A DNA stretch of 64,000 nucleotides from Roseomonas gilardii subsp. gilardii (GTDB taxonomy: Bacteria > Pseudomonadota > Alphaproteobacteria > Acetobacterales > Acetobacteraceae): contig NZ_CP095554.1 in the NCBI RefSeq assembly GCF_023078375.1, positions 2,468,501 through 2,532,500 of the forward strand. Direction: 5' to 3'. A program made the translations under genes and the position numbers. Positions 27,305 to 38,744 of this stretch are shown in pieces; position 1 is the stretch's first letter; every line of letters begins with the position of its first letter. The notes under the pieces are model-generated. The model was not told where the DNA came from. It searched no databases and saw nothing but the letters and a program-made list of their open reading frames with translations.

Positions 27305-29444
27305 TCAGGCTGCCTCGGATTCCTGCGACGCCGTTTCCTCCACCCGGCGCGGGCGGGGGATCGGGATCAGCATGAAGGCCGGCACGTTGTCGCCGAAGCC
27401 CAGCACCGGCGGGCCGAGATCGTCGCGGTCGCGGCGGGAGGGGTAGCGGTCCTCGTAGCGGCCACGGCCGCCATGGCGGTTCTCCCGCTCCGCTTCCGCG
27501 TTGTCGCGGCGCGTGGGCAGGGCCTCCGGCGCCTCGCGGCGCGGACGCTCGGCGCGCGGAGCCCTGTCCTCGCGCGGAGCCCTGTCCTCGCGGGGCGCCC
27601 TGTCCTCGCGGGGCGGGCGTGCGTCGCGGGGGGCGCGTTCCTCGCGCGGCGCACGCTCCTCACGCGGGCCACGTCCTTCCTCCCGGCGGCCGGAAGCCGA
27701 CCGGCCGCCACGGCCACGGCCCTCGCCGCGGGAGGCGGGTTCCTCGCGGCGGCCGCGGCCGCCGCGCGGGCTGCGGGCAGCAGCCTCCATCTCCTCCTCG
27801 GAGACCGGCTCGATGCCCTCGATCTCGATGCGGGGGATGGGGTGGCCGGTCAGCTTCTCCACCGCCTGGAGCAGCTTGGCATCGTCCGGCGTGGCGAGGG
27901 TATAGGCATGGCCCTCGCGGCCCGCGCGGCCGGTACGGCCGATGCGGTGGACATAGTCCTCGGCATGGAAGGGCACGTCGAAGTTGAAGACATGCGACAG
28001 CCCGCCGATGTCGATGCCGCGCGCCGCCACGTCGGAGCAGACGAGGAGCTGCAGCTCATCCGCCTTGAAGCTGTTCAGCGTGGCGAAGCGGGCGGACTGG
28101 TCCATGTCCCCATGCAGGGCGCCGACCGAGAAGCCGTGCTTCTTGAGCGACTTGTAGAGGATGTCCACGTCGCGCTTGCTTGCGGTTGCAGAAGATCAGG
28201 GCGTTCTTCACCTGCTCCCGCCGGACCAGGCGGCGCAGCGCCTCGCGCTTCTCCATCGTGCGGCAGAACACCACGCCGGCGGTGATCGTGGTCGCCACTG
28301 AGGCGGCGCGGGAGACCTTGATCTCCTTCGGGTTGCTCAGGAAGGCATCGGCGAGCTTGCGGATCTCCGGCGCCATGGTGGCGGAGAAGAACAGCGTCTG
28401 CCGCAGCGGCGGCAGCATGCCCACGATCCGCTCGACATCGGGGATGAAGCCCATGTCCAGCATGCGGTCGGCCTCGTCGATGACGAGGATCTTGCAGTCG
28501 GCGAGCAGGATGCGGCCACGGTCGAACAGGTCCAGCAGCCGGCCCGGCGTGGCGATCAGCACGTCCACGCCCGCGTTCAGGATGGCCTTCTGCTCGTCCA
28601 TGCTCTCGCCGCCGATCAGCAGCGCGTGGTTCAGCTTCAGGTGCTTGCCGTACTTCACGAAGTTCTCGGCCACCTGCAACGCCAGCTCGCGCGTCGGCTC
28701 CAGGATCAGCGAGCGCGGCATGCGGGCCTTGGCGCGCGATCCGGACAGGATGTCCATCATCGGCAGCACGAAGGAGGCCGTCTTGCCGGTGCCGGTCTGG
28801 GCCACGCCCAGCACGTCGCGGCCCATCAGCACCACGGGGATGGCCTGGGCCTGGATCGGCGTCGGGGTGACGTAGCCGGCCTCGGCGATGCCCTGAAGCA
28901 GAGGCTCGCTCAGGCCGAGATCGGAGAAGGGCGGCAGGGGCTCTTCCGGCTCCGCGGCGGGGGCGGCCTCCGCGGCCTCCGGCTGTGCGGTGCCATCGGC
29001 CGGAACGGCATCCGCGGCGGCCTGCGGAGCAGCTTCCAGGACGGCGGCAGCGGGGGAGGCCGCCTCATCCGGCAGCGGCCCGGCTACTTCCTCGGCGAAA
29101 TGGCCGATCTCGGCGGCGGAGGAACCCGGCACCTCGTCGCCCATCCGCGCCGGCACGGTCTCGCCCGGCAGCGTGGCGCCGCCCTCGGGCGGGACATCCG
29201 GATTCGGCACCACGGCATCCTCGTAGAACTGCTCGGGTGTTTCCTCGGTGCTGCCCTCGCCGGGGCGCTCGGGCTCGAACGGGGTGCTTTCTTCCTGCTC
29301 GGGCGTGGTGTCGTCGGGCGTCATCGGACCGGGCTGCCCGGCCGGGTCATGGCCGGCCTGATCCTGGCCTGCCTGGTCGTGGCCGATGGCATCCGGCTTG
29401 TCGCTGTGATCCGCCGCCGCGGCAGCGTTGCGCGTTTCGTTCAA
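27305..29444 (-). pseudogene. DEAD-box RNA helicase with long disordered ends, frameshifted by a 4-bp duplication
   Basis: The N-terminal frame starts at ATG 29444 with about 165 acidic, disordered residues. The helicase core follows, with the Q-motif region YVTPTPIQAQAIP, AQTGTGKT, VIDEADRML and FFSATMAPE. The C-terminal frame has VCSDVAARGIDIGGL and HRIGRTGRAG, then a long Arg/Glu/Pro-rich tail with repeated APREDR units. The switch occurs at a duplicated CTTG on the plus strand (28175-28182). Removing one copy yields CNRKRDVDILYKSLKKHG, the expected motif IV region. DEAD-box helicases remodel RNA in ribosome assembly or decay. The gene is probably intact if the duplication is an error. Confidence 0.85.
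27500..27760 (-). repeat. Arg/Glu/Pro-rich repeat region in the helicase tail
   Basis: The helicase C-terminal tail contains short near-repeats of APREDR and APREER, encoded by an 18-bp unit that recurs at about 27565-27625. Flanking RGGRG-like stretches (RGGRGRRE, GRGRGGR) resemble RNA-binding RGG tails. Copy number could vary between strains. Collapsed or expanded units are possible in the assembly. Confidence 0.6.
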
Positions 29445-29650
29445 ATCTGATCGGTCCTGCGGCGCCCGGCGGAAGCCCGCCAGGCCGGTTATGCCGCGGC
29501 CTTTCCGCGGCTATCCTCTTCTGCAGCCCAGGTGTCGCGCCAACGTCGCGCCAACATGGTGGCGGACCGGCCAAGGGACCGGAAAACGGTCCCGCCCGAC
29601 CCAGGCTCCGCCGCATATGCGCGCATAGCCCGTTGAAAGCAAGGTTTTCG

Positions 29651-30409
29651 GTGCTGGACGGGCATTCCGGCATCGCCTATCGCCCCGGCGTGAGCACGCG
29701 CATTCCCCTTCTCCTGCTGCCCGGCCTGCTGAACGACGCCCGCCTCTGGCACCATCAGGCCGAGGCCCTGGCCGATATCGCCGAAAGCCGGGTTCCCGAT
29801 CTCAGCCTCGACGACAGCATGGCGGCCATCGCCCGCCGGGTGCTCGCCACCGCGCCGGAACGCTTCGCCCTCGCCGGCCTGTCGATGGGGGGCTACGTGG
29901 CCTTCGAGATCATGCGGCAGGCGCCGGAACGCGTGCTGCGCCTCGCCCTCTTCGACACCTCGGCCCGGCCGGAGGCGCCGGAGCAGGAAAGGCGCCGCCG
30001 TGGCCTGATGGCGCTGACCCGGGGCAGCGCGCCGGAACGGTTCCGCGGCGTCACGCCACGGCTGATGCCGCAGATCCTGCATCCCGACCACCTGGACGAG
30101 GGCGGGGAGGGATCGCTCGGCCGGCTGGTTTCCGACATGGCCATGGCGGTGGGGCGGGAGGGCTTCCTGCGGCAGCAGGCGGCGATCCTCGGGCGCCCGG
30201 ATTCCCGCCCGGGCCTCGGCGCCATCGCGGTGCCGGCGCTCGTCGCGGTGGGGGAGGCGGATGCCATGACCCCGCCCTTCCTGTCGGAGGAGATCGCCGC
30301 CGGCATCCCTGGCGCCACCCTGCACCGGGTGCCGCGCAGCGGCCACCTGCCACCGCTGGAGAACCCGCCCGTGGTGAACGCCCTGATGCGGGACTGGCTG
30401 CTGGCCTGA
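29651..30409 (+). CDS. Alpha/beta-fold hydrolase
   Basis: 252 residues from GTG 29651, with AAGG six bases upstream. LLLLPGLLNDARLWHHQ holds the oxyanion region; the nucleophile elbow is GLSMGGYVAFE. Asp in VGEADAMTP and His in RSGHLPPLE complete the catalytic triad. The family includes esterases, thioesterases and haloperoxidase-like enzymes, so the substrate is unknown. GTG 29690 is a second possible start. Its stop codon lies at the beginning of a short tandem repeat before the next gene. Confidence 0.8.
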   Translation: MLDGHSGIAYRPGVSTRIPLLLLPGLLNDARLWHHQAEALADIAESRVPDLSLDDSMAAIARRVLATAPERFALAGLSMGGYVAFEIMRQAPERVLRLALFDTSARPEAPEQERRRRGLMALTRGSAPERFRGVTPRLMPQILHPDHLDEGGEGSLGRLVSDMAMAVGREGFLRQQAAILGRPDSRPGLGAIAVPALVAVGEADAMTPPFLSEEIAAGIPGATLHRVPRSGHLPPLENPPVVNALMRDWLLA

Positions 30410-30444
30410 CGTCCGGATGCTGACGTCCGGATGCTGACGTTTGG
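30407..30444 (+). repeat. 14-bp tandem repeat with TGACGT cores
   Basis: TGACGTCCGGATGC at 30407-30420 is repeated exactly at 30421-30434, and a partial third copy (TGACGTTTGG) follows. The first copy contains the stop codon of the hydrolase gene. It lies just before the methylglyoxal synthase gene. It may be a slippage product or a binding site. Confidence 0.55.
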
Positions 30445-30485
30445 GGCCGGGCTGCGGCATGATGCGTGGCCCCAATGGGAGTAGC

Positions 30486-30890
30486 ATGGCGATGAGCATC
30501 CTCGACCTGGCGCTGGTGGCGCATGACACCAAGAAGGACGCGCTGATCGCCTGGGCGGAGCGGCACCGCTCCCTGTTGTCCGGCCACCGCATCCTGGCCA
30601 CCGGCACCACGGGCCAGAGGCTGAAGGAGGCCATCCCCGAGCTGAAGGTGGAGCGTGTGCTGAGCGGCCCGATGGGGGGCGACCTCCAGATCGGCGCCCG
30701 CATCGCCGAGAAGCGGGTGGATGCGCTGATCTTCCTGATCGACCCCCTCTGGGCGCAGCCGCACGAGCCCGATGTGCGGGCGCTGATGCGGATCGCGGCG
30801 GTGCATGACGTGCCCATGGCCACCAATCTCAGCACCGCCGAGGCGCTGGTCGCGACCTGGCCGAAGGTGACGGTGCTGGCCGGCGGCTGA
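30486..30890 (+). CDS. mgsA: Methylglyoxal synthase
   Basis: 134 residues from ATG 30486, with GGGAG as ribosome binding site. LVAHDTKKDALI at 10-21, TGTTGQRL, the catalytic Asp66 in GPMGGDLQIGARI, and IDPLWAQPHEPDVRAL with Asp86 and His93 are all in place. The enzyme turns dihydroxyacetone phosphate into methylglyoxal and phosphate, a bypass used when phosphorylated sugars accumulate. Length fits bacterial MgsA, slightly shorter than the E. coli protein. Confidence 0.93.
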   Translation: MAMSILDLALVAHDTKKDALIAWAERHRSLLSGHRILATGTTGQRLKEAIPELKVERVLSGPMGGDLQIGARIAEKRVDALIFLIDPLWAQPHEPDVRALMRIAAVHDVPMATNLSTAEALVATWPKVTVLAGG

Positions 30891-30895
30891 CCCGC

Positions 30896-31804
30896 CTATC
30901 CGGCCTTGTCTCCCGGAGCGCTGGCGATCAGGTGCTCCACGAGGCGGCGGGCATGGACCGGCAGGGCCTCCAGCCGCCGGACGCAGAGCACCAGCCGGCG
31001 CAGCGCCCAGGGATCGGCCAGGGGCACGACCGCCAGCATCATCTCCCGCTGGCATCGCCGTGCCGCGATCTCCGGCAGCACGGCGATGCCCACCCCGGCC
31101 TCCACCATGCGCCCCAGGGCGGTGACGCCACGCAGCCGGACCCGGAAGCGCGGCACCCGCCCCAGGCGGGCCGCCTGCTGCGACAGATGCGCCGACAGGG
31201 CGCTGCCGGCGGGCAGACCGACGAAATCCTCCTCCAGCACCTCGGCGAAGCGGAGCGTGGACCGGCCCGCCAGCGCATGGCCGGGCGGCAGCAGCAGCAC
31301 CAGCCGGTCGAGGCGGAAGGGATGGGTCTCCAGCCCGCCGGTCCCCGCCTCCCCGGACAGGATTCCCGCCTCCGCCTGGCCCTGGGCGATGGCGGCGGCG
31401 ATCTCCTGGCTGGGGCGCTCCTCCAGGCCGAGGTCGATGCCGGGATTGGCCGCCAGCCAGTCCGCCAGGGCGGCGGGCAGGTGCTCCTCGAGGGCGGCGG
31501 TGTTGGACAGCAGGCGCACATGGCCACGCAGCCCGCCCCTCGCATGGTCGCGCAGCCCGCCGCGCAGGCGCTCCATCTCCTCCAGCACCCGGCGCGCGTG
31601 ATGCAGGAGGGTCTGCCCCGCCGGCGTGGGCCGCACCCCGCGCCGGCCGCGTTCCAGCAGGGCCGTGCCGAGCGCCGCCTCCATGCCCCGGACCCTCGTG
31701 CTGGCCGAGGCCAGGGCGAGGTTCACCCGTTCCGCGCCGGCGGTGATGCTGCCCGCCTCGGCGGCCGCGACGAAGAGGCGCAGGTCGGTCAGGTCGAAAT
31801 GCAT
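30896..31804 (-). CDS. LysR-family transcriptional regulator
   Basis: 302 residues. The winged helix-turn-helix occupies 1-60 (LTDLRLFVAAAEAGSITAGA, then NLALASASTRVRGMEAALG). The co-inducer domain follows from about 90. It is divergent from the TauE/SafE-type gene with 83 bases between start codons, the usual layout for a LysR regulator and its target. The inducer is unknown. Confidence 0.9.
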   Translation of the reverse strand: MHFDLTDLRLFVAAAEAGSITAGAERVNLALASASTRVRGMEAALGTALLERGRRGVRPTPAGQTLLHHARRVLEEMERLRGGLRDHARGGLRGHVRLLSNTAALEEHLPAALADWLAANPGIDLGLEERPSQEIAAAIAQGQAEAGILSGEAGTGGLETHPFRLDRLVLLLPPGHALAGRSTLRFAEVLEEDFVGLPAGSALSAHLSQQAARLGRVPRFRVRLRGVTALGRMVEAGVGIAVLPEIAARRCQREMMLAVVPLADPWALRRLVLCVRRLEALPVHARRLVEHLIASAPGDKAG

Positions 31805-31887
31805 GGCATCCTGCCTACGCCCTGGACGAAGCCTGACTCAAGAACTCCCGCATTGTGGGGCGGCCACGCAAGGACCAGCCTGCCGCC

Positions 31888-32643
31888 ATGGACCTTTCCT
31901 TCTCCATCCCCCTTCTGGCCGGCGTGATGTCGGTCTTCCTTCTGGCCGGCTTCACCAAGGGCGTGACCGGGCTGGGCCTGCCCACGGTCGGGGTGGGGCT
32001 GCTCAGCCTGTTCATGGCGCCGGCCCAGGCCGCCGCGCTGGTGATCCTGCCTTCGCTGCTGACAGATCTGTGGCAGATGACAGGCGCGGCCCTGCCGGGG
32101 CTGCTGCGGCGCCTCTGGCCGATGCTCGGCGCGATCGTGCTGGGCTGCTGGGCGGGGCGGGGGCTGCTGACGGGCGATTCCGCCTGGATCGGGCAGGAGG
32201 CGCTCGGGCTCGTGCTGGTCGCCTATGCGCTGTTCGGCCTGTCGCCGCTGCGGTTGCCCGCTGTCCCGCCCCGGCGGGAGGCATGGCTCGGCCCTCTGGC
32301 CGGCCTCTGCACCGGCCTGCTCACCGCCGCCACCGGCGTCTTCGTTCTGCCGGCTGTCCCCTACCTCCAGGCCCTGTCGCTCGAACGCCCGGCCCTGATG
32401 CAGGCGCTTGGCCTGTCCTTCACCACCTCCACCCTGGCGCTGGCGGCGGTGCTGGCCGATGGCGGCGCGCTGGACGGTACGGGGGCGATGGGCTCGGCCC
32501 TGGCACTGCTGCCGGCTCTGCTGGGGATGCTGCTGGGCCAGTGGCTGCAACAGCGGCTGCGGCCCGCGGTCTTCCGGCGGATCTTCTTCGGCGGCCTGCT
32601 GCTGCTCGGCGCCCACCTCCTCCTGCGCGGCCTGCTCGGCTGA
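31888..32643 (+). CDS. TauE/SafE-family membrane transporter
   Basis: 251 residues from ATG 31888, chosen over an upstream in-frame ATG at 31855 because MDLSFSIPLLAGVMSVFLLA begins a helix. It has about eight hydrophobic segments in two repeats (GFTKGVTGLGLPTVGVGLL; CTGLLTAATGVFVLPAVPYL). The family exports or imports sulfur-containing or organic anions. Divergent from the LysR gene, which probably controls it. The gene's last bases form one arm of a 19-bp hairpin. Confidence 0.85.
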   Translation: MDLSFSIPLLAGVMSVFLLAGFTKGVTGLGLPTVGVGLLSLFMAPAQAAALVILPSLLTDLWQMTGAALPGLLRRLWPMLGAIVLGCWAGRGLLTGDSAWIGQEALGLVLVAYALFGLSPLRLPAVPPRREAWLGPLAGLCTGLLTAATGVFVLPAVPYLQALSLERPALMQALGLSFTTSTLALAAVLADGGALDGTGAMGSALALLPALLGMLLGQWLQQRLRPAVFRRIFFGGLLLLGAHLLLRGLLG

Positions 32644-32660
32644 GCAGGCCGCGCAGGAGG
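32619..32660. terminator. Bidirectional terminator-like hairpin across the tauE stop codon
   Basis: Bases 32619-32637 pair exactly with 32642-32660 over 19 positions around a four-base loop (GGCT). The stop codon TGA (32641-32643) lies at the loop edge. The hairpin sits between convergent tauE-like and parE genes, so it could end both. The exactness of so long a stem inside codons is unusual. Confidence 0.7.
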
Positions 32661-32666
32661 GATGCG

Positions 32667-34841
<2,175 letters not shown>

Positions 34842-34852
34842 TCAGGCGCCGG

Positions 34853-35383
34853 TCAGTTGCCGTGGCCGTGGAGATGGGCTTCCAGCATCCACAGGTTCTT
34901 GTCGATGGCGCGGGACAGCTCCGTCAGCAGGTCCGCCGTGTCGGCATCGCCCGCATCGTCCGTCTCGTCGATGCCGTCGCGCAGCGCCTTGCCGACCTGG
35001 GCATAGCGGTCCGCCAGCTCCTTCACATGGCCGATGCTGTCCAGCAGGTCAGCCGGATAGGGCGGCAGGCGGGTGGAACCGGCGATGTTCTGCGACGTGC
35101 CATCAGCCACGCCGCCGAGGAGCACCATGCGCTCGGCGAGCATGTCGGTCTGCTCGTTCAGGGCTTCGTAGAACTTCTCCAGCATCTCGTGCAGGCCGAT
35201 GAAGTTCGTGCCCTTCAGGTTCCAGTGTGCCTGACGGGTGGCGTTGTAGAGGTCGATGGAGTCCGTCAGCAGCGCCTGGAGCGTGGTGAGCGAGACGTTC
35301 TTGGCGTTCTCGCCGACGCTGTTCCGGGTCGGCCAGCGGGTGCCCGAATAACCCGTGTCACCCTTGCCGTGAGCCTTGGCCAT
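34853..35383 (-). CDS. dps: DNA starvation/stationary-phase protection protein Dps
   Basis: 176 residues. It is a ferritin-like four-helix protein with the ferroxidase ligands between subunits: HWNLKGTNFIGLHEMLEKFYE gives His, His and Glu. NLWMLEAHLHGHGN ends the protein. Dps forms 12-subunit shells that oxidise iron with peroxide and protect DNA. Single gene with its own terminator at 34746-34786. Confidence 0.93.
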   Translation of the reverse strand: MAKAHGKGDTGYSGTRWPTRNSVGENAKNVSLTTLQALLTDSIDLYNATRQAHWNLKGTNFIGLHEMLEKFYEALNEQTDMLAERMVLLGGVADGTSQNIAGSTRLPPYPADLLDSIGHVKELADRYAQVGKALRDGIDETDDAGDADTADLLTELSRAIDKNLWMLEAHLHGHGN

Positions 35384-35473
35384 GGAATCGACTCCTTAGG
35401 TGGTCCGATGAAACCTTATCCGAAACGCCCCGGCGTTCCGCTACCGCGCCAGCGCGTGACGAGGATGAAGGTT

Positions 35474-37069
35474 TCAGGGCTCCAGGCTGAGGAAGCGCCG
35501 CGCCAGGGCGGGCTCGCTGCCGCGGTGCAGCGCGGCGGCGCGGGCCAGGATCGCGGCATCCGCATCGGTCATGCGGCCGGCCTCCCGCAGATGCTCCGTC
35601 CACGACTCCATGGTCCAGAGCTCCACGAAGCGCTCCGGATGCGCGACATCCTCATAGAGCCGCCAGTTCACCGCCCCGGCCCGCATCCGCACGCCCCGGA
35701 CCTCGCGCATGGCAGCCAGGAACTCGGCGCGGTCCACCTCCGGCACGAGGTAGCGGACCGACTCCATGACCGGCAGCGCATCGCGTGCCAGGACGGAGGC
35801 CAGGCCGGGATCGGGGTTCTCGGGGGCGGGGTGCAGGATATCCGCGCCGGGCGGCGGCGGGGGCGGCGGGTTCTCCATCGGCAGGCGCTGCAGCGCCCAG
35901 GCCCCGATGGCGCCGCCGATGCCGAATCCGGCCAGGGTGGCGGGGATGCCGAAAGCCTCCCCCGCCGCGCCGGACAGCACGGAGCCCAACGCCATCGCCC
36001 CGAAGGTGGCCACCTGATACAGCCCCATCGCCCGCGCCCGCACCCAGGACGGCGCGGACAGCTGTGCCGAGGCGCCGAAGGTGCTGGCCGCCGAGATCCA
36101 GCAGGCGCCATAGACCAGCATGGCCAGGATGGCCGGCAGCCAGTGCCGCGACAGGCCCAGGACCACCAGCGCCGCGCCCATGGCGGCGGTGCCCAGCACC
36201 ACCAGGGTGGAGAAGCTGATCCGGCTGCGCAGGGACGGGAGCAGGAAGCCGGCGCCCACCGCGCCCGTGCCCATGGCCGCCAGCATCAGCCCATAGGCTT
36301 CCGGCCCCATGCCGAGCTGGCGCCGCACCAGCAGGGGCAGCAGCCCCCAGATCGCCGCCCCGGCGAAGAAGGTGACGAGCGAGCGCAGGATGGTGCCGCG
36401 GAGTGCCGGGCTCGCCGCCACGAAGCGGACGCCCGTGCGCATGGCGGACAGGAAATGCTCGTTGGGCAGGCGCCCGGCCGGGGCCTGCCGCCGCCACAGG
36501 AACAGCGCCACCACCAGCACCAGCACGCAGGCGGCGTTCAGGGCGAAGGTCGCCTGCGGCCCCGCCATCCCCATCAGCAGCCCGCCCAGGGCCGGGCCCA
36601 GGGCGCGGGCGAGGTTGAAGCCGATGCCGTTCAGCACGATGGCCTGGGCCAGGTCGGCGCGCGGCACCAGCTCCGGCGTCACGGCGGAAAAGGCGGGGAA
36701 GTTGATCGCCGAGCCGATGCCCAGCGCGAAGGTCAGCGCCAGCAGCCCCCAGGGGCCGATCAGCCCCGCCGCCGCCAGCAGGCAGAGCAGCAGCGCCGCG
36801 CCGCACATCCAGAGCTGCGCCCCGATCAGGAAGCGCCGCCGGTCGAGGATATCGGCCAGCGCCCCGGCCGGCATGGCCAGCAGGAAGACCGGCAGCAGGC
36901 TCGCCGTCTGCACCAGGGCGACCATGCCGGGGCGGCCGTCCAGGATGGTCATCAGCCAGCCTGCGCCGGTGTTCTGCACCCAGAGGCCCATGTTGCTGAA
37001 CAGGGTCGCGATCCACAGCAGGCGGAAATTCGGATGGCGCAGGGGCTGGAAGGCGGCGGGCAGAGGCAT
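35474..37069 (-). CDS. MFS exporter of the EntS/MFS_3 type
   Basis: 531 residues from ATG 37069; the frame stays open further upstream but the MPLPAAFQPLRHPNFRLLWI start is typical. Twelve hydrophobic segments cover about 20-400. A proline-rich link (NPPPPPPPG) then joins a soluble C-terminal domain of about 120 residues. This two-part layout is found in EntS-like MFS_3 proteins. They export small molecules such as siderophores; the substrate here is unknown. It is divergent from the PHB depolymerase gene. Confidence 0.85.
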   Translation of the reverse strand: MPLPAAFQPLRHPNFRLLWIATLFSNMGLWVQNTGAGWLMTILDGRPGMVALVQTASLLPVFLLAMPAGALADILDRRRFLIGAQLWMCGAALLLCLLAAAGLIGPWGLLALTFALGIGSAINFPAFSAVTPELVPRADLAQAIVLNGIGFNLARALGPALGGLLMGMAGPQATFALNAACVLVLVVALFLWRRQAPAGRLPNEHFLSAMRTGVRFVAASPALRGTILRSLVTFFAGAAIWGLLPLLVRRQLGMGPEAYGLMLAAMGTGAVGAGFLLPSLRSRISFSTLVVLGTAAMGAALVVLGLSRHWLPAILAMLVYGACWISAASTFGASAQLSAPSWVRARAMGLYQVATFGAMALGSVLSGAAGEAFGIPATLAGFGIGGAIGAWALQRLPMENPPPPPPPGADILHPAPENPDPGLASVLARDALPVMESVRYLVPEVDRAEFLAAMREVRGVRMRAGAVNWRLYEDVAHPERFVELWTMESWTEHLREAGRMTDADAAILARAAALHRGSEPALARRFLSLEP

Positions 37070-37449
37070 GGGACTCGGAAACCGGCTTCTTCTTCTGGCT
37101 TGGACGGAAGACCGGCTTAGCCCGCCGGGCGGGGTGGCGCGACCCGGGCCGGCAGGGACCACACGGAAAGGTTCACGGGCGGTTCCAAAGGGAAAGCCGT
37201 GACGAAGAAGACCCACCCGGGAACGGAACACGGCGCGGCGGACGGGGCTGTCATGACACCTATTGCATGCGGCAAGGGGAAGCGTACCATATTTTGATAC
37301 ACGCCACGCATCCCCCAGTAATGGCGTGCGTTCATTGCGTACACCGTTTGTCCACTTTGGCGGACGACAGTCACGGACAAGAAAAGCAACCGCAGCGTGT
37401 TCCGCGGCCGTCCTTGAAGACACGGCAATGCAGGGAGAGTGCCAGAACC
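37070..37449. promoter_or_regulatory. 380-base divergent intergenic region between MFS exporter and PHB depolymerase
   Basis: No convincing gene lies here. A perfect 10-bp palindrome TGTCATGACA is at 37249-37258, next to an AT-rich stretch (ACCATATTTTGATAC, about 37287-37302). TTGTCC at 37348-37353 faces GGACAA at 37375-37380. These are possible regulator sites for either divergent gene. GGGAGAG about ten bases before the depolymerase ATG is its likely ribosome binding site. Confidence 0.4.
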
Positions 37450-38685
37450 ATGTTCTATGACGCCTATCAGGCGCAGCAGGATATCCTTGCGCCGTTTCAG
37501 GGTTTCGCACGCGGAAGCAGCCGGCTCCTCCGCCAGTTCGACGAGGCGATTCCAGGCGTCTTCCCCTTGCGCCACTGGGCGGCGATGTTCGACATCCTGG
37601 GCGGGGCCCGGACGACGCATGAGCATCCGCCCTTCGGCTTCACCTCGGTGCAGGTGGAGGGCGAGACCGTCGCCGTGACCGAGGAAGCGGTGCATGCCAC
37701 GCCCTTCGGCACCCTGCTGCGCTTCCGCAAGGACACCACGCGGAAGCAGACGCCGGTGCTGCTGGTGGCCCCGATGTCCGGCCACTTCGCCACCCTGCTG
37801 CGCGGGACCGTGGCGACGATGCTGCCGGACTACGACGTGCACATCACCGACTGGCACAATGCCCGCGATGTCCCCGCCAGCGCGGGCTCCTTCGGCTTCG
37901 ACGGCTTCGTGGCGCATATCGCCGCCTTCCTGCGGGCGATGGGGCCGGGCGCGCATGTGGTGGCCGTCTGCCAGCCGGCCGTGCCGGTGCTGGCCGCGGC
38001 GGCCCTGATGGCGGAGGAACGCGACCCCGCCCGCCCGCGCAGCCTGACGCTGATGGCGGGGCCGATCGACACGCGCGTCAACCCGACCGGCGTGAACGAG
38101 CTCGCGACCTCCCGCCCGATCTCCTGGTTCGAGCAGCACCTGATCTCCACCGTCCCCTGGCGCTTCGCCGGGGCCGGGCGCCACGTCTATCCCGGCGTGC
38201 TCCAGCTCACCGCCTTCCTGAACATGAACATGGACCGGCATGTGAAGGCTTATGCCGACCAGTTCCGCCATCTCGTCTCGGGGGAGGAGGAGGCGGCCAC
38301 GGCGCATCGCCGGTTCTATGACGAGTATCTGGCGGTGATGGACCTGCCGGCGGAATTCTACCTGGAAACGGTGAGGATCGTGTTCCAGGACCATTCCCTG
38401 CCGCTGGGCAAGCTCACCGTCGGCGGCCGCCTGGTCCGGCCGGACCGGATCACGGACATGTCGATCCTGACGGTCGAGGCCGAGCGGGACGACATCTGCT
38501 CCGTGGGCCAGACGGCGGCGGCGCTCGACCTCTGCACCGGCCTGCCGGCGGAGCGGAAGCGCAACCACGTCCAGAAGGGCGTCGGCCATTACGGCGTCTT
38601 CAACGGGCGCCGCTGGAACACCGAGATCTATCCGATGGTGCGCGAGACCATCGAATCCGCGAACCGGGCGGCGGACGCCGCCTGA
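37450..38685 (+). CDS. phaZ: Intracellular polyhydroxybutyrate depolymerase
   Basis: 411 residues from ATG 37450. MFYDAYQAQQDILAPFQGFA opens the family. The nucleophile is Cys174 in AVCQPAVPVL, the family's cysteine in place of the usual serine. TDWHNARDVP and the C-terminal KGVGHYGVFNGRRW, with the catalytic histidine, also match. The enzyme degrades native PHB granules inside the cell, so the organism probably stores PHB, although no synthase is in view. It is divergent from an MFS exporter and is followed by a strong hairpin. Confidence 0.93.
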   Translation: MFYDAYQAQQDILAPFQGFARGSSRLLRQFDEAIPGVFPLRHWAAMFDILGGARTTHEHPPFGFTSVQVEGETVAVTEEAVHATPFGTLLRFRKDTTRKQTPVLLVAPMSGHFATLLRGTVATMLPDYDVHITDWHNARDVPASAGSFGFDGFVAHIAAFLRAMGPGAHVVAVCQPAVPVLAAAALMAEERDPARPRSLTLMAGPIDTRVNPTGVNELATSRPISWFEQHLISTVPWRFAGAGRHVYPGVLQLTAFLNMNMDRHVKAYADQFRHLVSGEEEAATAHRRFYDEYLAVMDLPAEFYLETVRIVFQDHSLPLGKLTVGGRLVRPDRITDMSILTVEAERDDICSVGQTAAALDLCTGLPAERKRNHVQKGVGHYGVFNGRRWNTEIYPMVRETIESANRAADAA

Positions 38686-38707
38686 TCCGGACCACGATCC
38701 GGACCAC
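38684..38707 (+). repeat. 12-bp tandem repeat after phaZ
   Basis: GATCCGGACCAC occurs twice in a row at 38684-38695 and 38696-38707, beginning at the phaZ stop codon. It precedes the terminator hairpin. It is probably slippage. Confidence 0.6.
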
Positions 38708-38709
38708 GC

Positions 38710-38738
38710 CCCGGGGGCGGCGCCATGCCGCCCCCGGG
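38710..38738. terminator. Bidirectional terminator hairpin
   Basis: CCCGGGGGCGGC at 38710-38721 pairs exactly with GCCGCCCCCGGG at 38727-38738 around a five-base loop, followed by CGCGTTT. It lies between the convergent phaZ and NCS2 genes and is long enough to end both transcripts. Confidence 0.7.
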
Positions 38739-38744
38739 CGCGTT

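Noticed and set aside
29533-29554. 11-bp direct repeat GTCGCGCCAAC twice upstream of the hydrolase
   Set aside because: Too short and GC-rich to separate from chance; no half-site symmetry.
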